A DNA stretch of 64,000 bases from Vanilla planifolia (taxonomy: Eukaryota; Streptophyta; Magnoliopsida; Asparagales; Orchidaceae). A program made the position numbers and the translations under genes. The DNA is taken from the NCBI GenBank assembly GCA_023846275.1, contig JAIUJO010000086.1, positions 1,751,190 through 1,815,189 on the forward strand, written 5' to 3'. The notes beneath the pieces were generated by a model that made no database searches, was not told the origin of the DNA, and saw only the letters and a list, made by a program, of their open reading frames with translations. Below, piece by piece: positions 11,533 through 24,571 of the stretch. How positions within the stretch are numbered: position 1 is the first letter of the stretch; each line of letters begins with the position of its first letter.

Positions 11533-13362
11533 TCAAATGAAAATGAGTGTTTGAATCCAAAATAGTGGGTGAATTATTGTTTCAAATTATTTTAATTATT
11601 TTTCAAAATATATTTATTTAAAAACAATTTGTTATAAAAATAATTTTATCTTTACAAAAAATTAAATTTACTTATATAATAATTTGTTATTTTAATAAAA
11701 AAATAAACAGTGAAATGGTTCATCGAAAGTTTTTGGCAGTTGTGGTTCAAATTATAGCCCATGTCATCCCCTTCTCAAGGTTTAAAAAAACTCTACTAAG
11801 GAGTTACAACATGAGATTTTTCATAACTTTTGTTGGTTCAACTATAACTTCTGTAATTACGAGGCCCATCATAGCTCAATTTGCTATGAGATCATTTAGA
11901 ACTCTCACTATTGCAAATCATGGGCCACCAACAAAAACATAACAAAGCAAAAACAAAATTCTTCATAAAAACATAATACTTTTCCTATAAATTCTTGATG
12001 ATTGTAAATTTTTATAGAGAACTCAAAATTATAGAAAAAACTAAGAAAAAAAAATCTTAGGGGAATTAAGTTTAGTTGGAAGAATTTAGAATTTCCAGTA
12101 GTCGTACATTGTAGGTGCTAACATATGAAATTTTTATTAGTAGAATATGATGCAGCTTACATTTAAGATGTTAAAATTTTTTCATGTTAATTAAACATTT
12201 CATTCATGATGGTTTGGATTTTTTAGAAAACTCTTTGTCATAATCATTAAATAGCGAGCAAAAAGTAGTTACAAGAGCAAGTTCCAAACAACATAAAAGA
12301 ATCTTAAAATAATTTTTAAAAGTGGCTCCTACAATGGAATAGTAGAGGACAATTATTTAGTCATTTAATAAGATTTGCTTAAGCCATTGGATCAACACAA
12401 AAGAGATCTCAACCATATGATCAACTTGGAATTGTTTAGGGCAATTCGATGAAGTTAGATGAGAACTTTAACATTTGATTAGTGAATGGTAAAATCAGAA
12501 TCATATTTTATCCATTTGATTCAAATAGGAGAGATCTGAGTGATGAAATTGATTATAGATTTTTTCAAAACGCTTAAAAAAATACATATCCACCCGAAGA
12601 AGTTATACGAGACAACAACCAGCAGATGGATCAGTCAGTTGAAAGGGATGAAGTAGTATTCATCAAATCAGCATGTAAATGCAAAGTTGGATCGATTGAG
12701 ATCACTGTTTAAAGGTGATGGTGTTCTCGACTATGCCATTGGAAAAATATGCAATCAGACGGTGCTGAGCAATGAAGCTTTTTGATGGAGACTATCACAA
12801 AGGACATAATCCCACATACAGGTGATGATTATTATTTAGTCTTTATAATTATTGTCATGGGAATTAATTACTTGAACAGAATGGATCAACTTTATCTAGA
12901 TCCAAATTTTTTTGCTGACTATATGCCCAGGCATAATCTTTACTTGAGAGGTTAAGATTTGGCCACAATATTGATTATAATTGAAACTTTTTTTATTTAT
13001 TAAATTATTAAAATTTTAATAGAATTATTTTTTAATGTTATGAAGATTTAATAATAAACTTAACATAAAATTTGGAAAAAATACAAAATTCTTATGCTTG
13101 GGCTTAAGATTCGCTTGTGTCTTTAGCATTTAGACATAGCTTGTCATTTGTAATAATTTTTTTTATTCATTTAATTATGAAAATTTTATTAATTACTTAT
13201 TTTATTGTAATTAAGACTTAATAATAAACCTAACAAAGAATTTGGTAAAAGTAAAAAAGTATGATTTAGCCAAAGAAGAATTACACAAAATAGGAAGTAT
13301 GCTAAATAAAGGAATGGTTTTGTTTGAGTTGAACCACGAAAAGAATTAAGAGATTGAAATAT
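11533..13362 (+). mobile_element. LTR-like element, 3'-truncated copy
   Basis: Preceded by GTGCATAT of spacer A and starting TCAAATGAAAATG (TG degraded to TC). It aligns along its length with the copies at 15943 and 25571, including GGTGAATTAT, AACTCTACTA, GGATCGATTGAGATCACTG and TGGAGACTATCACAAAGG. It contains both copies of the internal ~165-bp duplication (about 12985-13090 and 13155-13265). It stops after GAACCACGAAAAGAATTAAG, where it joins spacer B. The last ~300 bp, the following 5S and part of spacer B are missing. An open frame at 11715-11942 has no recognisable domain. Confidence 0.75.
12809..12850 (+). promoter_or_regulatory. USE-like motif plus TATA-like box in the element
   Basis: AATCCCACATA followed about 25 bases later by CTTTATAATT. 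Same arrangement as in the other element copies. Relic promoter at best. Confidence 0.35.
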
Positions 13363-14872
13363 TTGTATATATGTATTATGTGCAGAATTTTCTAGAAAAA
13401 ATAACGTTGTATTAAGAAATATTAAAAATTTCAAATTATATAATTAATATAAAATATCATTTATATTTTTGTTATCTATATTATATCATGTAAAGATAAT
13501 CTATTAGAATAACTATATTATTTATTTTATATATATTATTTTTAAATTTTAATTATTTACAAAATAATATTAAATTATTAATAAAAGTATTTTTTAAATA
13601 ATTATAGTATACTAAAATAATAATAAATAAAAAATATTTCTATATTTTATCATTATTAAATATTATATATGATTAACTTGTTATATTTAATGAAAATTAT
13701 AATTTTATTTATTAAGATTTAATTTTTATTTTAAAATTTCTCTTATTTTTTGTATTTGTCTCATTGTCCCACGTTTTCTAACTTCCTTCACCCTATTATC
13801 ATTATTTTCTTATTTGTCGCTTTGAATTTTATCTTCTTATATTCTTCTGAGCCACTCTCTCCACTTTTATCCTTTATTACTTCTTGCCTCCCATTCACAT
13901 GTTTACTCATTCTTTCTATTTTCTCCATGGTCTCCCTCTTTTGTCTTCTTTGTTAAACAATCTCTAATCTCTCCTTATTATCATTTTACTCATTATTTCC
14001 CTTATTAATCAATGATTTTCTTACTCGCTTGAAGAACAGTTACAACTATATTTATTTTGTTTTATTTAATACATCAATTAATAATATTTGCAAAAACTTT
14101 TCGGTTTGCATACTTTAATATATAATATTTATGATAAATATATATTTTATCCATTATATTTATTATATAATTACATTTTAAATTTATGAAATGATTAATA
14201 TAATGTAAAACATGGAATGTACTCATTTCTCTTCATTAAAAAATCATAGTTTACGTAATTATTTTCTTTATTTACGTTACAAAATATTTATATTAGAATA
14301 TTTTATTACATATATAATAAGCTTAATTTCTTTTAAAAGTGAATATGCCTAATAATTTCGACAATTTTTGAAATGTTTCATTAATTTTAAAAAAGGATGA
14401 CATAATCTACTCTCAATTGTTTCTTTCACTTATTTATCTATTCTCTATATCTATTTTATGTTCTCTTCTTTTTACATCATTACATAATCTCTTATCATTC
14501 TCTATGATTATTTTTCACCTTATTTTGCCCTTATTTATCAATGACTTTCCCTATCTTTTGTGGAATAGTTATCTCAATTTTTAATATCCTTTTTGGCTTA
14601 TAAATTCGGAATATTTAATATAATCAATTAAGTTAGATACTTTAATAAATAATATTAATGTTGAATATATATTTTACCAATTATATTTATTATTTGTGTT
14701 ATTTTTTTATATGAATGATATCATAATGTAGAAAATTCTTATCCATTAATGTCTACATGAACATAAGCATCAAATTTTTTTGAGTAGTGCTTATGCTTGA
14801 TATTTAGAAATTTTAGAAATGGTTCACTATCTTCTTGATAATAAACACATAAATATTTTTTTTTTCATTTAT
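13363..14872 (+). repeat. Two partial spacer units without 5S
   Basis: Distal spacer B 13363-13736, tract 13737-14040, spacer A 14041-14400. A deletion then removes the expected 5S and all of spacer B: AATATGCCTAATAATTTCG-type spacer A passes within about 60 bases into tract sequence CTCTCAATTGTTTC. A shortened tract 14407-14600 and spacer A to 14872 follow. Confidence 0.7.
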
Positions 14873-14960
14873 ATGCATGTGCAACCATAGTAGTATTATA
14901 ACACTATATCTCATTAGAGCTCAAAATTTGTTAATTTTTAAAAGTCCTTAGGTTGCTCTT
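14873..14960 (+). pseudogene. 5S rRNA-like pseudogene, copy 8 (internal deletion)
   Basis: The 5' half is recognisable (GCAACCATAGTAGTATTATA, ACTATATCTCATTAGAGCTC). About 35-40 bases spanning box A to box C are gone, and the 3' part resumes as AAAAGTCCTTAGGTTGC. Confidence 0.7.
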
Positions 14961-15942
14961 ATTTTCTATAACATTTCTTTTTCAAATGAATGACAATTAA
15001 TTTTAATAGCATGTTAATGTTCTGATAATTAATTTTAATAATTTTGATATTAAAAAATTAAGACATTATAAATGATAATTTATAATGAGAATTTAAATAA
15101 TATATAAAAATATTATATTATTAATCATTAAATAATTTTTTTAAATTTTTTTATGTAAAAAGTAATTTAATATTAATAAAAAAATATTCATTAAATATTA
15201 TAATGACTCTAACATAATAATAAATTTGATTTTTAAATTTTATTTTTAATAAGCATTATATATGACTAATTATTTTTATTTAATAAATATTACAAGTTTA
15301 ATTACTAAGATTTAACTTTAATTTAATTATTTCCCAAACTTTTTTACCTTTATCTCCATGTTTCTGATATTCCATGATTTCTATCTCTCTAATATTTTTA
15401 TTTTCTAATTATCTCATCATTCTCTATCTGTTTACATTTTTCTTGTCCTCTCTCACATTTCTATTTTTCTTTACTTTCTTGTTTCCACTATCTTTTATTT
15501 CTTTATTTTATTCTCTCTATCTTTTATGTAATAACTTTTTTCTCTTTATTAAATCTTCTCTCATCATTTCTTATTACTATTTCCTTCTCTATATTACTTT
15601 TATCAATTTGTGTCTTTCGGTCACTTATAGATTAGTTATCTTCATCTCCATTATCTCTTACTTAACCCATCAAATAATAATATTTAAAACATATCTGAAG
15701 CAAAAAATGTTGATATTTACTATTTATGATAAAACATATTTTATTTTTTTAATAATTATTACAAAATTTAATTTTTATTTATAAGATTGATAGTATAATG
15801 GAAAAAAATCTTTTATATTCATTTCTATTTTATGAAAAATAATAGTTTATTTAATTATTTATTAATTTTATATAAATAAATTTTTAATAGTATAATATAT
15901 TATGACATTTATAATAAGGAATAGTTTTTGAAATGTGCATAT
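14961..15942 (+). repeat. 5S spacer up to the second plus-strand element
   Basis: Spacer B 14961-15329 (shortened), pyrimidine tract 15330-15668, and spacer A ending GTGCATAT at 15942. The 136-residue frame at 15374-15784 is the longest in the window. It is F/L/S/I-rich tract translation without any domain. Confidence 0.75.
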
Positions 15943-18255
15943 TGTAGTAAAAACTACTATATGAATAAAAAAAAATTGGTGAATTATGATGTTAAGCTCT
16001 TCTACTAAGTTTATTATTGTATTTATTTTCAAAAGTTGGGCATAAACATAATTTTGTTTTTTTTGAAAATTTTATTTATTAATATAATATTTTATAATTA
16101 TTATATTAAAAATAAAAGTTTAAATGATGCACAAATAATTTTAAGTGATCTAGTTCAAACTACAATTTATGTCTAACACTCATCGAGGTACAAAAAACTC
16201 TACTAGTAAAAAAATACATTTGATGTCTTGCCTTACAAATTATCTTTAACTTAATAGCTTTTATACATCAATTATAACCTAGGGTTTTATTTTGTCTATC
16301 CTAATTTTATTTTTTATGAGCTGAAACCAAACTCAACCTTTCGTAAATATTAGGCTACCCAAAATAAAATACAGTAAGAAAAATATTTTTGATAAAAATA
16401 TAATTTTGTATCCATGTTGATGAATGTAAAAGGCATGAAGAGATCAAAATTAATAAAATAATTAAGAAAAATAATAGCTTAGAAGAATTAGACATAGATG
16501 AAAGATTACTCAATTTTAGAAAACCATAAGTAATAGGTGTTGCCATAGAAAATTTATATTAGTAAAATATCATGCAGCCCTTTTTTAAGATTTAAAATCT
16601 ATTTCAGATTCATTTGTCATTTAATTCATAATTTTTAATTTTTACAAAAAAAATTTATCATAGTCATTTGAAATTCTGTGAATAGTTATTACAAAAGTAG
16701 TTTTTAAATACCTTATAAATATCTTAAAATTCTCTTCTAAAATGGCCACTAAGGGTTGGTTATTTAATCATTAAGCTAGAGTGACTTCAACCATTATATT
16801 GGCAAAGAGGAGATCTCAATTGTTTGATCAAACGCTATAAAGGTAGATGAGTTTTGGATAATTGGATCATGCTAGATTTTATCAAGGCAAGTAGATCAAG
16901 TCAGATGAGATCTGGCTCATTTGATTAAAGAATGAAAAAATTTGGATTAGATGTGGACCATAGGATTCAAATTAAATTGATTGTGGTCATTACATAAAGG
17001 ATAGATTATTTCAAGAAGTTGAAAAACTATACAGTCTAATGAACCTAGAAGAGGCAATGACCATTAAATGGATCAATAAAATATTGTAGATGAATTAGCA
17101 ACTATGTGATCAGCTTACCGAATGGATGATTGGATTGATTAAGTTCACTATTTAATGGTGGAGAATACCTCCACTGTGCAATCGTCAAAATGTTTGATCA
17201 TCTTGTGCTATGTGTTGTCACTTTTGGATGGAGACTACAAAAGTGACATAGTCCCACATTGCATGACGTGACCTACAAGCCTAATGTTAGCAATCTGCCT
17301 ATTTGTGCATGATGGATATAATCACCTTAGCAGACTAGCGTCCTACCAGTTTATCCATGTAAAACACACCGCATACTTATATTTAGTTCAAATGCTTCCT
17401 AGTTTTGATCGAGTGCATTTTCCATTCTAGTTCAAGAATTTGACATGTACTATATTGGATCAAAGCGATCTTGATCTGACTTTCTTCATGACCCCTATGC
17501 TTAGGCTTAAGCTTTGGTCTTGTGTTGAACATTCTAGTATAGCATCTAATATGGAATAAACGATTTTTATTTTTTTAATTATGAAAATTTTATTAAACAA
17601 TTTTTTTTGTAATTGAGATTTAATAATTAACCAAACAATAAATTTGGGAAAAATACAAAAGTGCTATGCTTCATGTTAGGTTCAGCCCAATAATTTTTCA
17701 CTCGAGAACACCTTAGGATGTGGCATAAATTGTTTTATTAAATTTTGAAAATTTTAATAGAATTATATTTTTATGTAATGCAGATTTAATAATCAACCTA
17801 ATATATAATTTGGTCAAAATACAAAAATATGATTTAACAGAAGAAAAATTGATTAATAAAAGAATTATGTTAAATCATTGAATGATTTAAGATAGATTTG
17901 AACCAAGAAAAGAGTTAATTGATTAAATAATTGAATTCTATTCATTTGCTAAATCAAGGGGGTGATTTAGTAATTAGATGCATTTGACTTAAAATTGATA
18001 TGAAGGGCAAGTGTCTTAAAATAAATAAGTTAGCATTCCTTTTTATAGTTAAATAAAACTTTATCAAAGTTGATGCACTTGAATTAAATTTCTTAAGCTA
18101 GTTGGAAGTTCCAACATGATTTAAAGATTGCTAGTTCACCATCTTCAAAATGTATAACTTGTTCCTTACATTTAAACTTATTCTGCACTAAACAAGCCAT
18201 TAGAATAAAATGCTGAATATTTAAGACATTGCCCAAAAAACATAAGGTCAATCAA
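15943..18255 (+). mobile_element. LTR-like element, most complete copy
   Basis: About 2.3 kb inserted in spacer A. The left end is CATAT|TGTAGTAAAAAC and the right end is degraded (GGTCAATCAAG where other copies have GTGACCCAACA). In order it has an A+T-rich left end, a moderately complex body with GATCAAACGCTATAAAGG and GGATTGATTAAGTTCAC, TAGTCCCACATTG at 17250, a body with CAGACTAGCGTCCTACCAG, and a tandem duplication (17573-17670 and 17735-17845). A right end with GCACTAAACAAGCC closes it. It has no reverse transcriptase, integrase or primer-binding site, so a solo LTR or non-autonomous element is the best reading. Compared with other copies, the TATA-like stretch after TCCCACAT is missing. 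Confidence 0.75.
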
Positions 18256-18344
18256 GAAAAATATTGCACAATTCAAACTTTTTTATAAATGGTTCATTAT
18301 CTTTAACACAATAATCACACAACTACGATTCTTTTTTATTTCTA
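18256..18344 (+). repeat. Distal spacer A before 5S copy 9
   Basis: Short 5S-proximal spacer with AATGGTTCATTATC and AATAATCACACAACTACGATT, the normal lead-in to a 5S copy. Confidence 0.7.
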
Positions 18345-18463
18345 TGTATGTTTGACCACACAAATATTACAACACTAGATCAAATTAGAACTCAAAAGTT
18401 TATAGTGCTTGGGTGAGAGTAGTGTTAAGATGAGAGACCTCTTGAAAATTTCCGAAGTTCTTC
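18345..18463 (+). pseudogene. 5S rRNA-like pseudogene, copy 9
   Basis: Starts ATGTTTGACCACACAAATAT, with ACTAGATCAAATTAGAACTC. The box A region AAGTTTATAGTGCTTGGG is followed by a well-kept GTGAGAGTAGTGTTAAG. Box C reads ATGAGAGACCTCTTGA. The 3' end is weak. Confidence 0.82.
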
Positions 18464-19746
18464 AAATTTTTTAATAGTATTCATTTTTTAATAAATTAAA
18501 ATTGATTTCTAATAACATGTTCAAGTTAAAATGTTGAATTATTATCAATGATAATTTATAATAACAATTTTAGCAATTAATTTTTTTAACCGAATTTATA
18601 ATTTTTTTAGATTTATACAATAATAAATACAACACGTAATATTATATAATAAAATATTAATTTCAATATATTTTAGTTTTATGAAAATTATTTATATTAT
18701 TCATAACGAAGAAGAATTAATTTATGTTTATAATTACATATGTATTGTATGTAGAATTTAATAAAAAATAGTTATATAGTACTATGAAATATTAGAAATC
18801 TAAATTTGTAAAATATTATTTAAATTTGTATCATTATAAAAATTATATTACCTTTGATTTGATAATTTTTTTATTTTTACTATTAATAAAATAAAATAAT
18901 ATTAAAATAGCAAATATTCTTTAATTATTTGAAATATTTTTAGTTAACAACTAATTTTTTTAATTATTATTTCGTATTATATATGGTTAATTTATTCTAT
19001 CAAAAATAATTTTTTAGTTTAATTATGAAGATTTAATTTTAAGTTAATTATTTCTCTAATTTTTTTCTATCATAGTGTCTCCCACATTCTATCACTTTTA
19101 TCTCTATGATATTATCATTATGTTATTTGTCTTTTAATTCTCTAGCTTTTGATACTATTCTTAGACACTCTCTATCAATAAAAATTCTCTATTTTATCAT
19201 TTTCTCCATATTTTATTTATTTATTTAGTCTTTCTATCTCTTTTATATTCTCTCCTTTCTTCTACTTCATTAAATCTCCTCTATTCCATCTTTATTATTA
19301 TTTTCTTACTATTTATCTCTTACCAATCAACGACTTTCTCTCTCATTTGTTAAATAGTTATCTCCATTATTATTATCATTTTTCAACTAGTCAATTAGCA
19401 AAATTTAATAATTCTCTTATGTTGCATAACAAAATATATAATATTTATGATAAATATGTATTTTATCTTTTTTATTTTTAACATAATTTTATTTTTTATA
19501 TATATAAATGATAACATAATGTAAGAAAATGTTATGCACTGATGTTTCCATAATTAAAAAATAGTTGTTTATGTAATTCGTTTATTAATTTTACAATAAT
19601 AAAATATTGAAATTAGAAAATATATTATTAAAAATATAATGAGCATATTATTTTTTATAAAGTACATATACTTCATAATTTAGAAAATTTTAGAAATAGA
19701 TTGTTATCTTCAAGACAATAACAACAAAAAATGATTTTTTTAAAAA
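18464..19746 (+). repeat. Complete 5S spacer unit
   Basis: Spacer B, tract 19050-19390, spacer A. The tract shows the recurring phrases TCTCCCACATTCTATCAC, TTCATTAAATCTCC and CAATCAACGACTTTC. Confidence 0.75.
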
Positions 19747-19770
19747 TGATTGAGAAGTTCTCATGTTTCA
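19747..19770 (+). pseudogene. 5S rRNA-like remnant, copy 10 (3' tail)
   Basis: Only TGAGAAGTTCTCATGTTTCA survives, at the expected position after spacer A. Everything from the 5' end through box C is deleted. Confidence 0.55.
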
Positions 19771-20990
19771 CTTATTCTTCATAGCAATGTTTTTTTAATG
19801 AACAATAGTTTATTTTAATGACATAATAATGTTTAAAAAGTTAATAATTATAAATTATTTTGTATAATTAGAATTTTAGAAAAAAATGGTTAATAATAAT
19901 TTTAAGACATTATAAAAAATTTTGTATAACAATAAATGTAGCACATTAAATAATGTAATAAAAGTATACTTTAAAATTAATTATATTTATAATAAATAAA
20001 AATTAATTTGTATTTATAATAGTATATATGTGACTTAAATAGAAGTTTCTAGATATATTAATATTTTACTTTATAATACATCACACAAACAAAATATTTT
20101 AGAATAATTTTATTATTTATTTTTTAAATAACTTTTTAATTTTAAGTATGAAAAAAACATAATATTAGGATTAAAAATATTCTTTAAATATTTATCATAT
20201 TCTAAAATAACATTTAATTTTAAAAATATATTTTTTTAATTTTTAGTTATTTTATATGATTAACTATTCTGTTTAATAAAAAATATACGTTTAAACAATA
20301 AGATTTAACTTTTACTTTGTCATTTCATGCTTTTCTCTCATTATCTCAATATCTCTTACATTTTCTCAATATTTTTTCTCTCTTATTGTAACACTTATTT
20401 ATTTCTTAATTTTATATCTTCTAGTATTGTTCTTGGTCTTTCTCTTACCTATCCTTTTCATCTTACTCATTTTTCTATCTTTTACTTATTTATTCTTTCT
20501 ATGTCTTATATATTTTACCTTTATTTCCATTATATTAAATCATCTTTCACCTCTTTCTAGTTCTAATTTCCTCCTTAGTTATCTCTAATGAATCAATGAC
20601 TTTCTATCTATCTTATAAAATAATTCTCTTTGCACAAATTATCATTTTTTCAACCCATCAATTTGCAGTAATTAAAAATTTACGTTGGTTGCGTACTTTA
20701 ATATATAATATTTATGATAAATATATATTTTATCATTTATATTTATTATTTAATTTAACTTATTAAGTATAAGAGTGATAATGTAATGGAAGAAAAATCT
20801 TATATATAAGTAATCTAAAAAACATATTTTATGTAGATTTTATTAATTTATAAAAATAAAAGACTCATTTTTAATATAGTATTACATATATAATAAGCAT
20901 ATTTTTTTAAAAGTAAATTCGTGATAATTGAAAAAAGTTTAGGAAAAGTTCAATATTTTCAAGAAAATAATCATAAAAAATTTCTTTTAT
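19771..20990 (+). repeat. 5S spacer unit
   Basis: Spacer B, tract 20310-20655, spacer A. The 77-residue frame at 20327-20560 is tract-derived. Confidence 0.75.
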
Positions 20991-21109
20991 ATGCCAGCTC
21001 AACCACACGAACAAATTAACACTATGTTATCAGAGCCCTAAAGTTAAGCTTTGTTGGGTAAGAGTGATATATGAATAGGTGACCTCTTCAGAAGTGCTCT
21101 TATTGCACT
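20991..21109 (+). pseudogene. 5S rRNA-like pseudogene, copy 11
   Basis: Box A AAAGTTAAGCTTTGTTGGG, then TAAGAGTGATATATGAA. Box C is ATAGGTGACCTCTTCAG and the 3' end AAGTGCTCTTATTGCAC. The 5' part CTCAACCACACGAACAAATT is recognisable. Confidence 0.85.
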
Positions 21110-22404
21110 AATTTTTCATAAAATTTCTTTTTATGATGGACGACAATTAATTTTAATTACATTATAAATTTTTGAAAATTTAATTATTATAAATTATACT
21201 TTATAAGTTCAATTCTACTAGTTAATTATTAATAATAGCTATCTAAAAATATTATAATTTCATATAATAATTAATATTACACGTCGTTTGATATAACAAA
21301 ATAAGAACTTTTGTATAGTTCAATATTGAAAAGCATAAATTTTATTAATTAGAAGAAATTAGATCTAATTTGTGTTTATAAAAGTATATATGATGTGTAC
21401 AAATGTTTTTAAATATATTAATTAATATTATAGACATCTAAAATTTTAAATTACAACATTAATGTTAAATATTTTAATAATTATAATTTATATTAACTCA
21501 TATAAAGGTAAAACATTAGAATAACTACATTATTTATTATTTAATTAATTTTTCTAATTTTAATTATGAAAAAATTAATATTGTTTTAATTTTCAAAAAA
21601 TTTCTAAAATATTTTAAATATTCTAAAATAATACCAAACTAAAAAAATCAAATATTTTTATTATTAAATATTATATATGATTAGTTTTTTTAATAAATAT
21701 TGTTAGTTTAATTGTTAAGATTTAACTTTTAATTGATTATTTCTCTCACCTTTTTTCTATTTATCTTAATGTCTCTTAGTTTCTCTCACTTTTTTTCTCT
21801 CTCCTTTCATCATTCACTTATTTGTCTCGTAATTCTCTATCTTATATATTCTTTTTTGCCTCTCTCTCATTTTCCTTCACTACTTGTTCATTTCTCTATC
21901 TCTCACTTATTTATTCTCTCTACATCTTATTTGTTCTCCCTTTTTTCTACTTCATTAAATCATCTCTCATCTCTTTGTTACTATTGTCGAATTATTTTTC
22001 TCTTAACAATCAATGACTTTCTTTCCATCTTATAAAATAGTTTTCTTTGTTTTTAATATTTTTTTAACCCTGGTCATCAACAATACCTATCAATTATCTT
22101 TTTTTGTACACTTTCATATATAATATTTATTAAAAAAGTTGATTTTATCATTTATTTTTATTATGTGATTTAAATTCCAATTTATAAGAAAGGTAATGTA
22201 ATCAAAGAAAATCTTATTTCGAAAAATATTTTATGTATCTTTTTTAATTTTATAAAAAATAATATTGATCTTAAAATAATTTGTAATATATACAATAAGT
22301 ATAATTTTTTTAAAACAATATATGCTTTATAATTAGGAAAATTTAAAAATGATTCATTATCTTCAAGATTATAATCACATAAAAATGTTTTTTGTTATTT
22401 CATA
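21110..22404 (+). repeat. Complete 5S spacer unit
   Basis: Spacer B, tract 21738-22072, spacer A. Two overlapping frames (21733-22035, 21822-22016) both arise from the tract. Confidence 0.75.
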
Positions 22405-22524
22405 TGGATGTGTGATGGCATCAACATTATAACAATATGTCTCATTAGCATTCAAAAGTTAAGTATGGTTGTTTTGGAGAAGTATTAGGAAAGATTATCC
22501 ATTGAGAAGTTCTCATGTTGTGCC
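22405..22524 (+). pseudogene. 5S rRNA-like pseudogene, copy 12
   Basis: Starts ATGTGTGATGGCATCAACAT, with TATGTCTCATTAGCATTC. Box A is AAAAGTTAAGTATGGTTG. Box C is poor (AGGAAAGATTATCCATTGAG). The end is AAGTTCTCATGTTGTGCC. Confidence 0.82.
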
Positions 22525-23837
22525 TATTTTCCATTACATTTCTTTTTCTAAAGAATGATGACTTATTTTAATAACATGTTAATGCTAAAAAATGAAGTAA
22601 TTTTAAATGATTGTTCATAATTAGAAATTTAGTTTTTAAATATTAATAATAATTTATAGAGATTATTGAAAATTGGTAGTAATAAATGTAGAGCACCATT
22701 TAATCTAATACTACAACAATTTAAATATAGCTTAAAATTAAGAAAAATGACTAATATCAAGTACAATAAATTATGATTAATTTTTTTTATAATAGCACAT
22801 GTAAGAAACTTGAAGAATTTTTTAGAAAAATTAATATTATATTGTAAAATATTTAAAATTTTAAATTATATCATTAATATTAAATATTACTTATATTTAT
22901 TATATATAATACATTATACAAAGATAATATTCAAGAATATTTATATTACTTTTTATTTAATTAAATTTTTAATTTTAAGTATAAATAAACAAAATAAAAT
23001 TTAATGTTGAAAATATTCTATAAATATTACAAATATTCTAAAAAATAATAATGAATATAAAGTATTATATATTTTTATAATTAAAAATAATATATTATTA
23101 ACTTATTATATTGAGTAATTAGTATAATTTTAATTATTAAGATTTAATATTTACTTAAATTTTTACCTCACTTTCTCTCACATTCTCTCACTTTCTTCTA
23201 TCTTCTATAATGATTATCTGATTTGCCTCTTCACTCCCTATCTTCTTATATTCTTCTTCGCCTCTCTTCTATCTATTATTCTCTACTTTGTTATTTCCCT
23301 CTCATCAACATATTTGTTTACTCACCCTATCTCCTATTGGTTCCCTTTTTTCACTTCATTAAATCAACTCTCAGCTCTCTTTATTTCTTTTTTTTTCCAA
23401 CAATTTAACTTTTATCAGTCATTGACTTCCTCTCTTGCTTATAAAATAGTTATCTTTGTTTTCATTGTCTCTTTTTTAGACCATCAATTAGTAATATTTA
23501 AAAATTTTATTATGCTGGATTTTTTAATACAATTTTTAAGATAAAGATATTTTTTATCATTTATTTTTATTATGTAATTTAAAGCATAATTTATGAGAAT
23601 GATAAATAATAAAAGAAAATAAAGTTTATTAATCACTCCTCTATTGAAAATAATTATTTTTCGAATTTTTTATTAAATTTATATAAATAAAATATTGATA
23701 TTTGAATACATTATTACATATATAATAAGTATAATTTCTTTTCAAAGTGCATATGCTTGATAATTTAGAAACTTTTATGAATAATTCGTTATTGCCAAAA
23801 CAATAATCATATAAAAGCTATTTTTTTCCATTACATG
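22525..23837 (+). repeat. Complete 5S spacer unit
   Basis: Spacer B, tract 23158-23482, spacer A. The frames at 22810-23004 (A+T-rich spacer, K/I/N-rich) and 23223-23408 and 23314-23544 (tract) are not genes. Confidence 0.75.
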
Positions 23838-23955
23838 CTTGTGCAATGACAACAACATTATGACATTATATTGCATTAGATCTTTAAAATAAACCATGTT
23901 TGGTCTACGATAATATTGCCATAAGTGCTGCCTTTAGAGGTTTTCATGTTGTAGC
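23838..23955 (+). pseudogene. 5S rRNA-like pseudogene, copy 13
   Basis: One of the most diverged near-full copies: TTGTGCAATGACAACAACAT, TATATTGCATTAGATC, box A AAATAAACCATGTTTGG, box C CATAAGTGCTGCCTTTAG, end TTTTCATGTTGTAGC. Confidence 0.72.
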
Positions 23956-24454
23956 TATTTTATAGCATTTTTTTCTAGTGAATGAAAAATTTATTTTAAT
24001 AACATATTAATGTTAAAAAATTAAATTATTATAAAATATAATATATTTTTTCAATTTTAGTGAAAATGTGTTAAGAATAATTTTATAATATTATAGACAA
24101 TTTCATATAATAATTGATATAACACATCATATGATATTAGAAAACAATAATTTTGATGCAATCTAATATTAAGAAAAATAATATATATCAAATAAATTAA
24201 AATATAATTAATTTATATTTACAGTAGTGTTAATACAGTAATGGAAATTTAAAATTATATCATTAATGTTAAATGTTATTTTAATTTCTTATATATATCA
24301 CAACATCTAAAAATAAAAATATTAAAATAATTATGTTATTTCTAATTAAATTTTTAAAAATTTTAAGTTTGAAAAAATATAATATCAATATTAAAAGTAT
24401 GGTCATTATCTTCAAGTTAATAATCTCATAAAAATAAATTTTTTTCTTTTTTGT
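23956..24454 (+). repeat. Deleted 5S spacer lacking the tract
   Basis: Proximal and middle spacer B fused near 24398 directly to the last ~55 bp of spacer A (GGTCATTATCTTCAAG). The pyrimidine tract and most of spacer A are missing, so copies 13 and 14 are only about 0.6 kb apart. Confidence 0.7.
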
Positions 24455-24571
24455 GTATGTGTGAGAACACCAACATATAACACTGGATCTCGTTTGTTCT
24501 CCAAAGTTAAGCATGGGTGGGTAAGATCTGTTTTACAATGGGTGACCTCTTGAGAAGTTCTTGTGTTGTTG
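24455..24571 (+). pseudogene. 5S rRNA-like pseudogene, copy 14
   Basis: Well-kept 3' half: CACTGGATCTCG, CTCCAAAGTTAAGCATGG, box C ACAATGGGTGACCTCTTGAG, AAGTTCTTGTGTTGTTGC. The region between the boxes is rearranged (TGGGTAAGATCTGTTTT). Two minus-strand frames (24281-24514, 24412-24606) are antisense to this copy and are not genes. Confidence 0.87.

Noticed and set aside
11715..11942. 75-residue open frame inside the element (MVHRKF...)
   Set aside because: No recognisable domain. Homologous positions in the copies at 15943 and 25571 do not keep the frame, and codon composition resembles the surrounding non-coding sequence.
15374..15784. Longest open frame in the window (136 residues, membrane-like)
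   Set aside because: It lies in a pyrimidine tract. The F/L/S/I-rich composition follows from the absence of purine-containing stop codons, and equivalent tracts in other units have different frames.
17250..17345. A possible snRNA or 7SL gene after the TCCCACATTG motif
   Set aside because: Sequence downstream does not match any snRNA or 7SL sequence I can recognise, and the TATA-like box is missing in this copy.
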